From: Cetobacterium sp. UBA6069
Lineage (GTDB): Bacteria; Fusobacteriota; Fusobacteriia; Fusobacteriales; Fusobacteriaceae
DNA length: 5,999 bases
Direction: 5' to 3'
NCBI GenBank assembly: GCA_002428805.1
Contig: DIXX01000035.1
Location: forward strand, 14,379-20,377
How positions within the stretch are numbered: the first letter of the stretch is position 1; the number at the start of each line of letters is the position of its first letter. A program made the translations under genes and the position numbers. Under the pieces are notes generated by a model. It was not told the DNA's origin and did no database searches. It saw only the letters and a program-made list of their open reading frames with translations. This document shows, in pieces, positions 1 to 5,271 of this stretch.

Positions 1-1169
1 AGTGCCATATTAAGAATCTCTAAAACATCTTTAAACTCTAATTTTTTCATAGTTCCAATTGGTCCTAATCTTGTGGCTACTGCAGCCATAGCTTCAAGCT
101 TTGAACTGTCAATGTCCACTTCTGCTAAAGTTGAAGGAACATCTAGTGAGTTAAAGAACTCTCTAGTTTTTCTAATAACTTTTTTAGCAACATCAAAATC
201 ATCATCTCCGAAAATTCCCCAAACGTTGTTAGCATAATCCACAAATCTATGAACATTTTCTTCGCTTAAAACATATTCCATCCAGTATGGAGTTAAAATT
301 CCAAGACCAACTCCATGTGTGATATCATATTTTGCACTTAATTCATGCTCGATTTGATGAGTAGCCCAATCTGTCGATTCTTTACCAGCAGAAGTTAGAC
401 CGTTTAAAGAAAGCGAGCTTGCCCACATAATGTTTGCTCTGGCTTCGTAATCGTCTGGTTTTTCATAGGCTATAGGCCCATAGTGAATAACTGTTTTTAA
501 AAGCCCCTCCATTATTCTAGCTTGTAAGTATCCTTTTTTATCAGGAGAGAAGTATTGTTCAAAAATATGACTCATAATATCTACTACACCAGCTGCAGTT
601 TGGTATTTATTAACTGTAAATGTGTAAACAGGATCTAAAATTGAGAATACAGGTCTTAAAATATAACTTCCGAAACCTTGTTTTAAATCCTCATCTGGAT
701 TTGATAAAACACTGTTTCCATTCATCTCGCTTCCAGTAGCTGCAAGTGTTAAAATTGATGCAACCGGCAGAGCTGATGTTAAAAGGTGATTTTTTTTATC
801 TACACAAAGATCTTTCCATATGTCACCATGATACTTAGTTTGCGCAGCAATCCCTTTCGCACAGTCGATAGTACTTCCGCCACCAACAGCTAGCACAAGC
901 TCTAAATGATGCTTTCTACAAAGGTCAGCACCCTCTCTAACAGTTTCTATTCTTGGATTTGGATCTACTCCTGACAGTTCAACGATTTCGATATTTTCAG
1001 CTTTTAATCTCGTTATAACCTCATCATATAATCCATTTTTTTTAATACTATTTTTACCGTAAAGAAGTAAAACTCTTGAAGCGTGTTTTTTAACCTCTTT
1101 TCCTACATTTGAAACCTGTCCTTCTCCAAATAAAATCCTAGTTGGAACATCATAAATAAAATTTTGCAT
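1..1169 (-). CDS. Iron-containing alcohol dehydrogenase, BdhA/YqhD type (3' end cut by window edge)
   Basis: This encodes a cytoplasmic group III (iron-dependent) alcohol dehydrogenase that interconverts aldehydes and primary alcohols with NAD(P)H. It resembles the butanol dehydrogenase BdhA/B, YugJ/YugK and YqhD subgroup. Translation from the ATG at 1169-1167 gives 389 uninterrupted residues. The family is about 385-395 long, so probably only the last few residues are missing. Visible motifs are the nucleotide-binding GGGST at residues 96-100 and TGSEMNG at 145-151. The four expected metal ligands are D197 and H201 (VVDIMSHIFEQ), H271 (ATHQIEHEL) and H285 (ITHGVGLG), in the spacing known from YqhD and FucO. 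The glycine-rich YGGGS loop of YqhD is YGKNS here (residues 37-41), so cofactor preference cannot be assumed. The start has a strong GAGGAGGG ribosome binding site overlapping the stop codon of the upstream regulator gene, which points to co-transcription. The physiological substrate is not determinable from sequence; acetaldehyde or butyraldehyde are plausible. Confidence 0.93.
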   Translation of the reverse strand, partial: MQNFIYDVPTRILFGEGQVSNVGKEVKKHASRVLLLYGKNSIKKNGLYDEVITRLKAENIEIVELSGVDPNPRIETVREGADLCRKHHLELVLAVGGGSTIDCAKGIAAQTKYHGDIWKDLCVDKKNHLLTSALPVASILTLAATGSEMNGNSVLSNPDEDLKQGFGSYILRPVFSILDPVYTFTVNKYQTAAGVVDIMSHIFEQYFSPDKKGYLQARIMEGLLKTVIHYGPIAYEKPDDYEARANIMWASSLSLNGLTSAGKESTDWATHQIEHELSAKYDITHGVGLGILTPYWMEYVLSEENVHRFVDYANNVWGIFGDDDFDVAKKVIRKTREFFNSLDVPSTLAEVDIDSSKLEAMAAVATRLGPIGTMKKLEFKDVLEILNMA

Positions 1170-1180
1170 AAATCCCTCCT

Positions 1181-1789
1181 CTATAAAATTTTAATACAAT
1201 TTCTATCTTTAGAAATAGTTTTGTTCTTAACATAAAAAGCTATTATTCTAGTTAAATTTCTATAACTTATGTTTAATCTACTTGAAAGTTCATCAAGAGA
1301 TTTAAAAGTTATCTCTCCATCATTGTCCTCGATATATTTTAAAAATATATCTTTTGCTTTTAAAGTACTTTTATAAAATATAGCTTTGTTTGTATTTAAT
1401 AGTTTTTTATTTCCTTCAATAGCTAAGAATCTCCAAAAATTGATATTATTATTTAGATGCTCTCTTGCAACTGTAAATGGAAGCAGCATTACGAGAACAT
1501 CGTTTCTAGCTATGACGTCAAATAACACTTCTTGCTTATTGATAAATTCGATATCTCCAAAGATTTCAAGTGGCTTTAAAACATTTAAACAGATTGAATT
1601 TCCATTATCTAATATACAAGAAACTTCGACAGTTCCTTCAACTACAAAATAGATACTGTTAGTCTCTTTATGAGCTTCTAAGATGTACTCTCCTTTTTTA
1701 TAGTGTCTAAGAAGTAGTTTTTCTCTAACTTCTTTCAGTAAAATGTCGTCTAAATTAAATGATTCTATATAGTTGTTTATTTTATTCAT
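1181..1789 (-). CDS. Crp/Fnr-family transcriptional regulator, first copy (YeiL-like)
   Basis: This is a 202-residue DNA-binding regulator with a cyclic-nucleotide-binding-like beta-barrel at about residues 25-105 (YKKGEYILEAHKE, FVVEGTVEV, IFGDIEFIN), a dimerisation helix at about 107-145, and a C-terminal winged helix at about 160-200. The barrel lacks the R and S/T residues that contact cAMP in Crp. There is no N-terminal cysteine cluster (cysteines only at 58, 67 and 198), so neither cAMP nor an FNR-type iron-sulfur cluster is expected as effector. The recognition-helix region reads SYRNLTR (175-181), without the R-E-x-x-x-R pattern of Crp-type readers, so its operator probably differs from TGTGA. 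The phrase FGDIEFIN recalls E. coli YeiL, but that similarity is recalled, not searched. The start at 1789 has an AGAGGAG site upstream. The gene leads the unit with the alcohol dehydrogenase and is divergent from the nucleoside-catabolic genes, so it may control either or both. Its ligand is unknown. Confidence 0.9.
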   Translation of the reverse strand: MNKINNYIESFNLDDILLKEVREKLLLRHYKKGEYILEAHKETNSIYFVVEGTVEVSCILDNGNSICLNVLKPLEIFGDIEFINKQEVLFDVIARNDVLVMLLPFTVAREHLNNNINFWRFLAIEGNKKLLNTNKAIFYKSTLKAKDIFLKYIEDNDGEITFKSLDELSSRLNISYRNLTRIIAFYVKNKTISKDRNCIKIL

Positions 1790-1794
1790 AAATT

Positions 1795-1801
1795 CTCCTC
1801 T
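1795..1801 (-). promoter_or_regulatory. Ribosome binding site of first Crp/Fnr gene
   Basis: On the minus strand this reads AGAGGAG, five bases before the ATG ending at 1789. It supports the chosen start and abuts the dyad at 1802-1817, so a protein bound there would lie right at the translation start region of the DNA. Confidence 0.8.
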
Positions 1802-1817
1802 TAGGCCATATGTCCTA
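1802..1817. promoter_or_regulatory. 16-bp dyad in divergent intergenic region, candidate operator
   Basis: The sequence TAGGCCATATGTCCTA is an inverted repeat with one mismatched pair (1806/1813), centred on CATATG. It stands out as GC-richer than the surrounding run of A and T. It lies just upstream of the first Crp/Fnr gene's ribosome binding site and would overlap the transcription start of the minus-strand promoter proposed at 1821-1849. A dimeric repressor binding here would block that promoter, so autoregulation by the adjacent gene product is an obvious possibility. It matches neither the Crp (TGTGA-N6-TCACA) nor the FNR (TTGAT-N4-ATCAA) consensus. Confidence 0.35.
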
Positions 1818-1820
1818 TCA

Positions 1821-1849
1821 ATTGTATAAGAATTTATATATCATAAAAA
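1821..1849 (-). promoter_or_regulatory. Possible promoter for the regulator-dehydrogenase unit
   Basis: On the minus strand TACAAT (1826-1821) is a fair -10 element, and a weak T-rich -35-like TTTTTA lies 17 bases upstream (1849-1844). Transcription would start near 1814, within the dyad at 1802-1817. The -35 match is poor, so this is tentative in a stretch where A and T dominate. Confidence 0.3.
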
Positions 1850-1858
1850 TAGAAAAAA

Positions 1859-1867
1859 TGCTAGAAA
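1859..1867 (+). promoter_or_regulatory. Possible extended -10 promoter for the pdp-deoC-crp unit
   Basis: TGCTAGAAA has the form TG-N-TAGAAA, an extended -10 element. It would start transcription near 1874, about 30 bases before the ATG at 1904. No good -35 hexamer is visible at the right distance. It resembles, but is weaker than, the TGCTATAAT element at 4621-4629. Confidence 0.28.
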
Positions 1868-1903
1868 AATATATAAAATATGAAAAAAGAACGAGGTGGA
1901 AAG

Positions 1904-3217
1904 ATGAGAGCAGTAGATATTATTCAAAAAAAGAGAGATAAAATTGAACTTACATCAGAGGAAATGAGTTTTCTACTAGAAGAATATTTACAAAATAGAG
2001 TTCCTGATTACCAGATGTCATCATTTTTAATGGCGGTTTACTTTAATGGTATGACTAAAGCAGAATTAAAAGTTTTCACAGAGCTTATGATGAATAGTGG
2101 AGAGATTATAAAGTTTGATGGAATAGAAAAGTTCTTAATAGATAAACACTCTACAGGAGGAGTAGGAGATAAAACTACAATATCTCTAGCTGGTCTTTTT
2201 GCAGCCTTTGACATAGGAACAGCAAAGTTATCTGGAAGAGGATTGGGTCACACAGGTGGAACGATAGATAAATTTGAAGCTATTGAAGGATTCTGTTTCC
2301 CAGAAACTAGAGAAGAGTTGGTAAAAATGGTAAATAGTGTTGGAACTGGAATTATGGGATATTCAGACACGATTGTACCTTTAGATAAAAAGTTATACTC
2401 TTTAAGAGATGTAACAGCTACAGTATCGAGTATACCTTTAATAGCGAGTTCAATAATGAGTAAAAAATTAGCTGTTGCAGCTGATGGAATTATACTTGAC
2501 GTTAAAGTTGGATCTGGAGCTTTTATGAAAAACCTAGATGAAGCTAGAGATTTAGCAAGAACGATGATAGAGATTGGAGATTCTTTCGATAGAAAAGTGG
2601 TAACTTTACTTACAGATATGGATCAGCCTTTAGGATATGCAGTTGGAAATGCGAATGAGATTATCGAAGCTATAGAAACTTTAAAAGGAAGAGGTCCAGA
2701 GGATTTCACTCAACTTTTAGAAACTATAGTAGCAACAGCTTTACAAATCAAAGGGGATGTAAAGACATTAGAAGAGGGTAAAAAACGTGTTCATGAAGCT
2801 ATAAGCAGTGGAGCAGCAGTTCAACACTTAAAAGACTTTATAGAGGCAGCAGGAGGAAATCCAGCATTAGTTGATGATTATACTCTTTTACCAAAATTCA
2901 AATCATCACTAGAGTTTAAAGCTAAAAAATCTGGTTGGATATCTAAAATAGAAGCAGAAGAGATTGGAAAAGCAGCAATGGTTTTAGGAGCGGGAAGAGC
3001 TACAAAAGAGGATGTAATAGATCACTCAGTTGGAATTTTATTGAAAAAGAAGGTTGGAGATTATGTAGAAGCTGGAGAGGTTTTAGCTATAGTTCAACAC
3101 AATGATAAAAACCTAGATTCATCAATAAAGTTTTTAGAAGGCGCATACAATATAGTAGATGAAAAAGTAGAAAAAAATAAAGTAATTCTAGAAATTTTAT
3201 CTAATATTGGGTTATAA
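1904..3217 (+). CDS. pdp: Pyrimidine-nucleoside phosphorylase
   Basis: This cytoplasmic homodimeric enzyme carries out the phosphorolysis of uridine, deoxyuridine and thymidine to free base and (deoxy)ribose-1-phosphate. The ATG at 1904 is preferred over an in-frame ATG at 1880: it is preceded by AGGTGG at 1894-1899, it gives the family-typical MRAVDII start and the usual length of 437 residues, and the upstream ATG has no ribosome binding site. Domain order is the helical N-terminal domain, the central phosphate-binding domain, and the PYNP C-terminal domain from about residue 345. The family signature SGRGLGHTGGTIDKFE lies at 110-125. KHSTGGVGDKT at 81-91 provides phosphate contacts. R168, S183 and K187 match the base-binding residues known from Bacillus PyNP by position. 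The distinction from thymidine-specific DeoA is by overall resemblance to PyNP and is less certain than the family. The gene is followed 42 bases later by deoC, the next-but-one step of the same pathway; phosphopentomutase is not in the window. Tandem TAA stops end the gene. Confidence 0.95.
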   Translation: MRAVDIIQKKRDKIELTSEEMSFLLEEYLQNRVPDYQMSSFLMAVYFNGMTKAELKVFTELMMNSGEIIKFDGIEKFLIDKHSTGGVGDKTTISLAGLFAAFDIGTAKLSGRGLGHTGGTIDKFEAIEGFCFPETREELVKMVNSVGTGIMGYSDTIVPLDKKLYSLRDVTATVSSIPLIASSIMSKKLAVAADGIILDVKVGSGAFMKNLDEARDLARTMIEIGDSFDRKVVTLLTDMDQPLGYAVGNANEIIEAIETLKGRGPEDFTQLLETIVATALQIKGDVKTLEEGKKRVHEAISSGAAVQHLKDFIEAAGGNPALVDDYTLLPKFKSSLEFKAKKSGWISKIEAEEIGKAAMVLGAGRATKEDVIDHSVGILLKKKVGDYVEAGEVLAIVQHNDKNLDSSIKFLEGAYNIVDEKVEKNKVILEILSNIGL

Positions 3218-3242
3218 TAAAGTAATTAAATTTATATAATTT

Positions 3243-3248
3243 AGGAGG
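3243..3248 (+). promoter_or_regulatory. Ribosome binding site of deoC
   Basis: A perfect AGGAGG sits 11 bases before the ATG at 3260, slightly further than usual but strong. The 42-base gap between pdp and deoC holds no convincing promoter or terminator, which supports one transcript. Confidence 0.8.
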
Positions 3249-3259
3249 AAAGAGAAAAA

Positions 3260-3925
3260 ATGAATTTAAGCAGATATATTGATCACACAGTATTAAAAGC
3301 TACAACAGAACCAAAGGATATTTTAAAGCTATGTAAGGAGGCTAAAGAGCATAACTTCTTCTCAGTTTGTGTAAATGGATCTTACGTAGCATTAGCTGCA
3401 AAAGAGTTAGCTGGATCTGAGGTTAAAGTTTGTTCTGTAATTGGTTTCCCATTAGGAGCTATGTCGACAGCTTCAAAAGTTTTCGAAGCAAAAACTGCTA
3501 TCGAAGATGGAGCTTCTGAAATTGATATGGTTATCAACATCGGAATGTTAAAAGCTGGAGAAACAGAGTATGTTAAAAATGAAATAGCAGCTATAAAAGA
3601 GGCTATTGGAACTAACGTTTTAAAAGTTATAATCGAAAACTGTTATTTAACAGATGATGAGAAAAAGATTGCTACTGCACTTTGTTTAGAAGCAAACGCT
3701 GATTTTGTAAAAACATCAACTGGGTTTGGAACAGGTGGAGCTACATTTGAAGATATCGCATTGATGAAAGAGATTGTTGGAGATAGAGCAGAGTTAAAAG
3801 CAGCAGGTGGAGTTAGAGATTTAGCGACTGCTGAAAAATATATATCTTTAGGTGTAACAAGATTAGGAACAAGTTCTGGAGTTGAATTAGTAACTACAGG
3901 AACTGCTGATCCAAATAAATACTAA
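3260..3925 (+). CDS. deoC: Deoxyribose-phosphate aldolase
   Basis: This class I (Schiff-base) aldolase cleaves 2-deoxy-D-ribose-5-phosphate into glyceraldehyde-3-phosphate and acetaldehyde in the cytoplasm, completing deoxynucleoside catabolism. The protein is 221 residues, typical of the short bacterial DeoC form, and spans a single TIM barrel. Visible landmarks are IDHTVLKATT at 7-16, the catalytic aspartate in EIDMVINIG (D89), the Schiff-base lysine K151 in DFVKTSTGFGTGGAT, and the second active-site lysine K180 in LKAAGGVRD, followed by the phosphate-binding end RLGTSSG at 201-207. All expected catalytic residues are present. The gene is preceded by pdp and directly followed by a Crp/Fnr regulator gene after one base, so the three probably share a message. 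Its acetaldehyde product is a possible substrate for the divergently encoded alcohol dehydrogenase at the left of the window (inference). Confidence 0.97.
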   Translation: MNLSRYIDHTVLKATTEPKDILKLCKEAKEHNFFSVCVNGSYVALAAKELAGSEVKVCSVIGFPLGAMSTASKVFEAKTAIEDGASEIDMVINIGMLKAGETEYVKNEIAAIKEAIGTNVLKVIIENCYLTDDEKKIATALCLEANADFVKTSTGFGTGGATFEDIALMKEIVGDRAELKAAGGVRDLATAEKYISLGVTRLGTSSGVELVTTGTADPNKY

Positions 3926-3926
3926 T

Positions 3927-4592
3927 ATGAATACAGAGTATTTAAGCAATGCTTTAACAAAAGAGTGTTTAAATAATTTACTAAGAGTTTCTCACTGCCA
4001 AGAATTTAAAGTAGGGGAAACTCTTTTTTTAGAACACTCTTTTTGTGAAAATATCTATTTTTTAATTAGTGGAAATGTTACAGTTTATAAAGATAATTCG
4101 GATGGAAAAAGAAAAATAATCTATCTTTTAGGAGAAAACTCAATTTTAAATGATGTTATGATATATGATGAAAGTGAAAAAACAAGTATAAGCTGTGATG
4201 CTTTTACAAATGTTAAAACTCTCGTTATTCCAATTGAAGAGATAAGAAAATTAATCTTAAAACATCCAGACTTAGCGGTATTGGTAATAAAATCTCTTTC
4301 AAAGAAAACAAAGCGTTTATATAGACAACTAAAAAACACAACAACAATATCAATGGATAAAAAAATAGCAGCAAAACTTTGGAAATTAGCAAAAGATTTT
4401 GGATATGAAATGAAGGAATATCATGGATTTACAGTAAAAGTAAATAATACCTACTTAGCAGATATGCTTGGAACAAATAGAGAGACTGTTTCAAGGGGAA
4501 TCAAAAAATTAAAAGAGTTAGGATTAGTAAAAGTTGAAAATAATCAGATCTTTATTTTAAAATCAAAAATAAAAGATTTTTATAGACAGTAA
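3927..4592 (+). CDS. Crp/Fnr-family transcriptional regulator, second copy
   Basis: This is a 221-residue regulator with a cupin-like sensor barrel at about residues 20-105 (KVGETLFLEHS, YFLISGNVTVYK), a long dimerisation helix at about 106-140, and a Crp-type winged helix at about 172-206. The recognition helix contains TNRETVSR (183-190). This keeps the R-E-x-x-x-R residues that in E. coli Crp (R180, E181, R185) read TGTGA half-sites. Cysteines occur at 14, 24, 40 and 90, a spacing unlike the FNR cluster. The PRTRAR-type cAMP pocket is absent, so the effector is unknown. The ATG begins one base after the deoC stop, no Shine-Dalgarno lies within 20 bases, and there is no alternative start nearby. 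Expression therefore probably depends on ribosomes finishing deoC (translational coupling). A perfect Crp-type palindrome at 5194-5209, upstream of asrA, is a candidate target. Pathway control of pdp-deoC is another possibility suggested by position only. Confidence 0.92.
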   Translation: MNTEYLSNALTKECLNNLLRVSHCQEFKVGETLFLEHSFCENIYFLISGNVTVYKDNSDGKRKIIYLLGENSILNDVMIYDESEKTSISCDAFTNVKTLVIPIEEIRKLILKHPDLAVLVIKSLSKKTKRLYRQLKNTTTISMDKKIAAKLWKLAKDFGYEMKEYHGFTVKVNNTYLADMLGTNRETVSRGIKKLKELGLVKVENNQIFILKSKIKDFYRQ

Positions 4593-4595
4593 AAG

Positions 4596-4613
4596 AAAAG
4601 TAGGAATACTTTT
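4596..4613. repeat. Small inverted repeat after the second Crp/Fnr gene
   Basis: AAAAGTA and TACTTTT form a perfect 7-bp stem around GGAA, a GNRA-type tetraloop in RNA. It starts four bases after the stop codon at 4592 and no T-run follows beyond the stem itself, so as a terminator it would be weak. It also covers the -35 position of the next promoter, so it could instead be an operator. With one G-C pair the stem may be chance. Confidence 0.35.
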
Positions 4614-4620
4614 AGATTTA

Positions 4621-4629
4621 TGCTATAAT
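4621..4629 (+). promoter_or_regulatory. Extended -10 promoter for the DUF1456 gene
   Basis: TGCTATAAT is a perfect extended -10 element (TG-N-TATAAT). The predicted start of transcription near 4636 leaves a leader of about 26 bases with an AGGAGG site. The -35 region (about 4601-4606, TAGGAA) does not match consensus, as is common for extended -10 promoters. This gives the gene its own transcription start, separate from the pdp-deoC unit. Confidence 0.65.
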
Positions 4630-4650
4630 TATGAGTGAATTTAAAATATC

Positions 4651-4656
4651 AGGAGG
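4651..4656 (+). promoter_or_regulatory. Ribosome binding site of the DUF1456 gene
   Basis: A perfect AGGAGG lies five bases before the ATG at 4662 and fixes that start. Confidence 0.85.
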
Positions 4657-4661
4657 AATAA

Positions 4662-5141
4662 ATGACGAATAATGACGTTCTAAGAAGAGTTAGATACGCT
4701 TTAAGAATAAATGATAAAGCTATGCTAGAAGTTTTCAAATTAGGAGGGTTAAAACTTTCTTTAGAGGAGTTAACAGCTTTTTTAAGTAAGCCTGAAGATG
4801 AAAACTTCAAATCTTGTAACAACCAAACTTTAGATATGTTCTTAACAGGACTTATAACTTATAAAAGAGGACCACAAAAAGTTGGAACTCCAAGAGTTGA
4901 AGAACCTATAGTAAATAACAAGAACATAAACAACCACATTTTAAGAAAGTTAAAAATAGCTTTAGCTTTCAGAAGTGAGGATATGATTGATGCATTCGAA
5001 ACAGGTGGAGTTAAAATATCTGAATCAGAATTAAGTGCTATTTTCAGAAGACCAGATCACAAGAATTATAGAGAAGCTGGAGATAAATATGTAAGAGTAT
5101 TTATAAAGGGAATCACTGAACTTTTCAGAGGAGAAAAATAA
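4662..5141 (+). CDS. DUF1456 (YehS-type) protein with two tandem domains
   Basis: This is a 159-residue, probably cytoplasmic protein with no signal peptide or membrane segment. It resembles E. coli YehS (about 156 residues) in length and motif order. It consists of two copies of the DUF1456 domain, at about residues 3-71 and 90-157. Each begins N-N-x-x-L-R-+-x-+-x-A-L, continues through a G-G-h-K-h-S segment (FKLGGLKLS, FETGGVKIS) and a +-P-(E/D)-(D/H)-x-N-(F/Y) segment (KPEDENF, RPDHKNY), and ends in a helix with h-x-G-(L/I) followed by RG. A short linker rich in K, P, V and N joins them. The molecular function of the family is not established and I do not propose one. The gene has its own extended -10 promoter and is followed by a strong hairpin terminator, so it appears monocistronic. 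Its place between a nucleoside operon and a sulfite reductase operon gives no clear functional hint. Confidence 0.9.
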   Translation: MTNNDVLRRVRYALRINDKAMLEVFKLGGLKLSLEELTAFLSKPEDENFKSCNNQTLDMFLTGLITYKRGPQKVGTPRVEEPIVNNKNINNHILRKLKIALAFRSEDMIDAFETGGVKISESELSAIFRRPDHKNYREAGDKYVRVFIKGITELFRGEK

Positions 5142-5190
5142 TTAGATTAGTAATTGATCTTAAAAAAATTTATTTTTTGTCAATATAAAG

Positions 5191-5218
5191 ATGTGTGACT
5201 AGAGTCACACATTTTTTT
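5191..5218 (+). terminator. Rho-independent terminator after the DUF1456 gene (overlaps a Crp-type palindrome)
   Basis: The arms ATGTGTGACT (5191-5200) and AGTCACACAT (5203-5212) are perfectly complementary around AG, so the RNA would form a stem of about 9 bp with a four-base loop. It runs into seven T at 5212-5218. This is a convincing intrinsic terminator about 50 bases after the DUF1456 stop codon. The reverse strand lacks a comparable T-run, so it should work mainly in the plus direction. The same bases hold a possible operator (see separate entry). Confidence 0.75.
5194..5209. promoter_or_regulatory. Candidate Crp-type operator upstream of asrA
   Basis: TGTGA (5194-5198), six bases, then TCACA (5205-5209) is an exact match to the E. 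coli Crp consensus TGTGA-N6-TCACA, inside a longer perfect palindrome. Its centre lies 70 bases before the asrA ATG. If the -10 element is TAGAAT at 5232-5237, the centre is near -42.5, close to the class II activator position of -41.5. The second Crp/Fnr protein in this window has the matching R-E-x-x-x-R recognition helix. The alternative is that the palindrome is only the stem of a terminator, since a T-run follows. Confidence 0.45.
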
Positions 5219-5231
5219 ATATATATAGTAA

Positions 5232-5247
5232 TAGAATAGTGTATAAA
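5232..5247 (+). promoter_or_regulatory. Possible asrA promoter -10 region
   Basis: Two overlapping choices exist: TAGAAT at 5232-5237 and TATAAA at 5242-5247. Neither has a recognisable -35, which is what an activator-dependent promoter would look like. Transcription would begin at about 5244 or 5254, before the GAGGTGA ribosome binding site at 5261-5267. Confidence 0.4.
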
Positions 5248-5271
5248 AAATACTCAGTAAGAGGTGAAGAG

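Noticed and set aside
1386..1652. Plus-strand open frame of 88 codons
   Set aside because: It lies wholly inside the first Crp/Fnr gene on the opposite strand, has no ribosome binding site, and its translation has no recognisable domain.
1850..1869. Direct repeat of TAGAAAAA with a 12-base period
   Set aside because: Short, A-rich and near a probable promoter; expected by chance in such sequence.
1880..1903. Longer N-terminus for pdp starting at the ATG at 1880
   Set aside because: The extra eight residues are translated from the ribosome binding site region itself; AGGTGG at 1894-1899 and the family-typical MRAVDII start point to 1904.
3228..3242. AAATT-TATAT-AATTT inverted repeat between pdp and deoC
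   Set aside because: It is composed only of A and T, is five bases per arm, and is not distinguishable from background.
4121..4339. Minus-strand open frame of 72 codons
   Set aside because: It is the antisense shadow of the second Crp/Fnr gene; the F/S/I-rich composition is what the reverse of an AT-rich gene gives.
3927..4592. Second regulator as a true oxygen-sensing FNR
   Set aside because: Cysteines at 14, 24, 40 and 90 do not match the close N-terminal triplet plus one distal cysteine of FNR, and the recognition helix is RETVSR, not the VETISR of FNR.
5116..5128. CTGAA-CTT-TTCAG small hairpin at the end of the DUF1456 gene
   Set aside because: It is inside coding sequence, five pairs with a three-base loop, and explained by the codons.
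5161..5177. A-run followed by T-run (A7-TTTA-T6) as a second terminator
   Set aside because: The stem would be only A-T pairs and lies before a much stronger hairpin; such runs are expected in this base composition.
5178..5183. Perfect TTGACA on the minus strand as an antisense promoter
   Set aside because: At 17 bases spacing the -10 position reads AGATCA, far from TATAAT, and no minus-strand gene lies downstream nearby.
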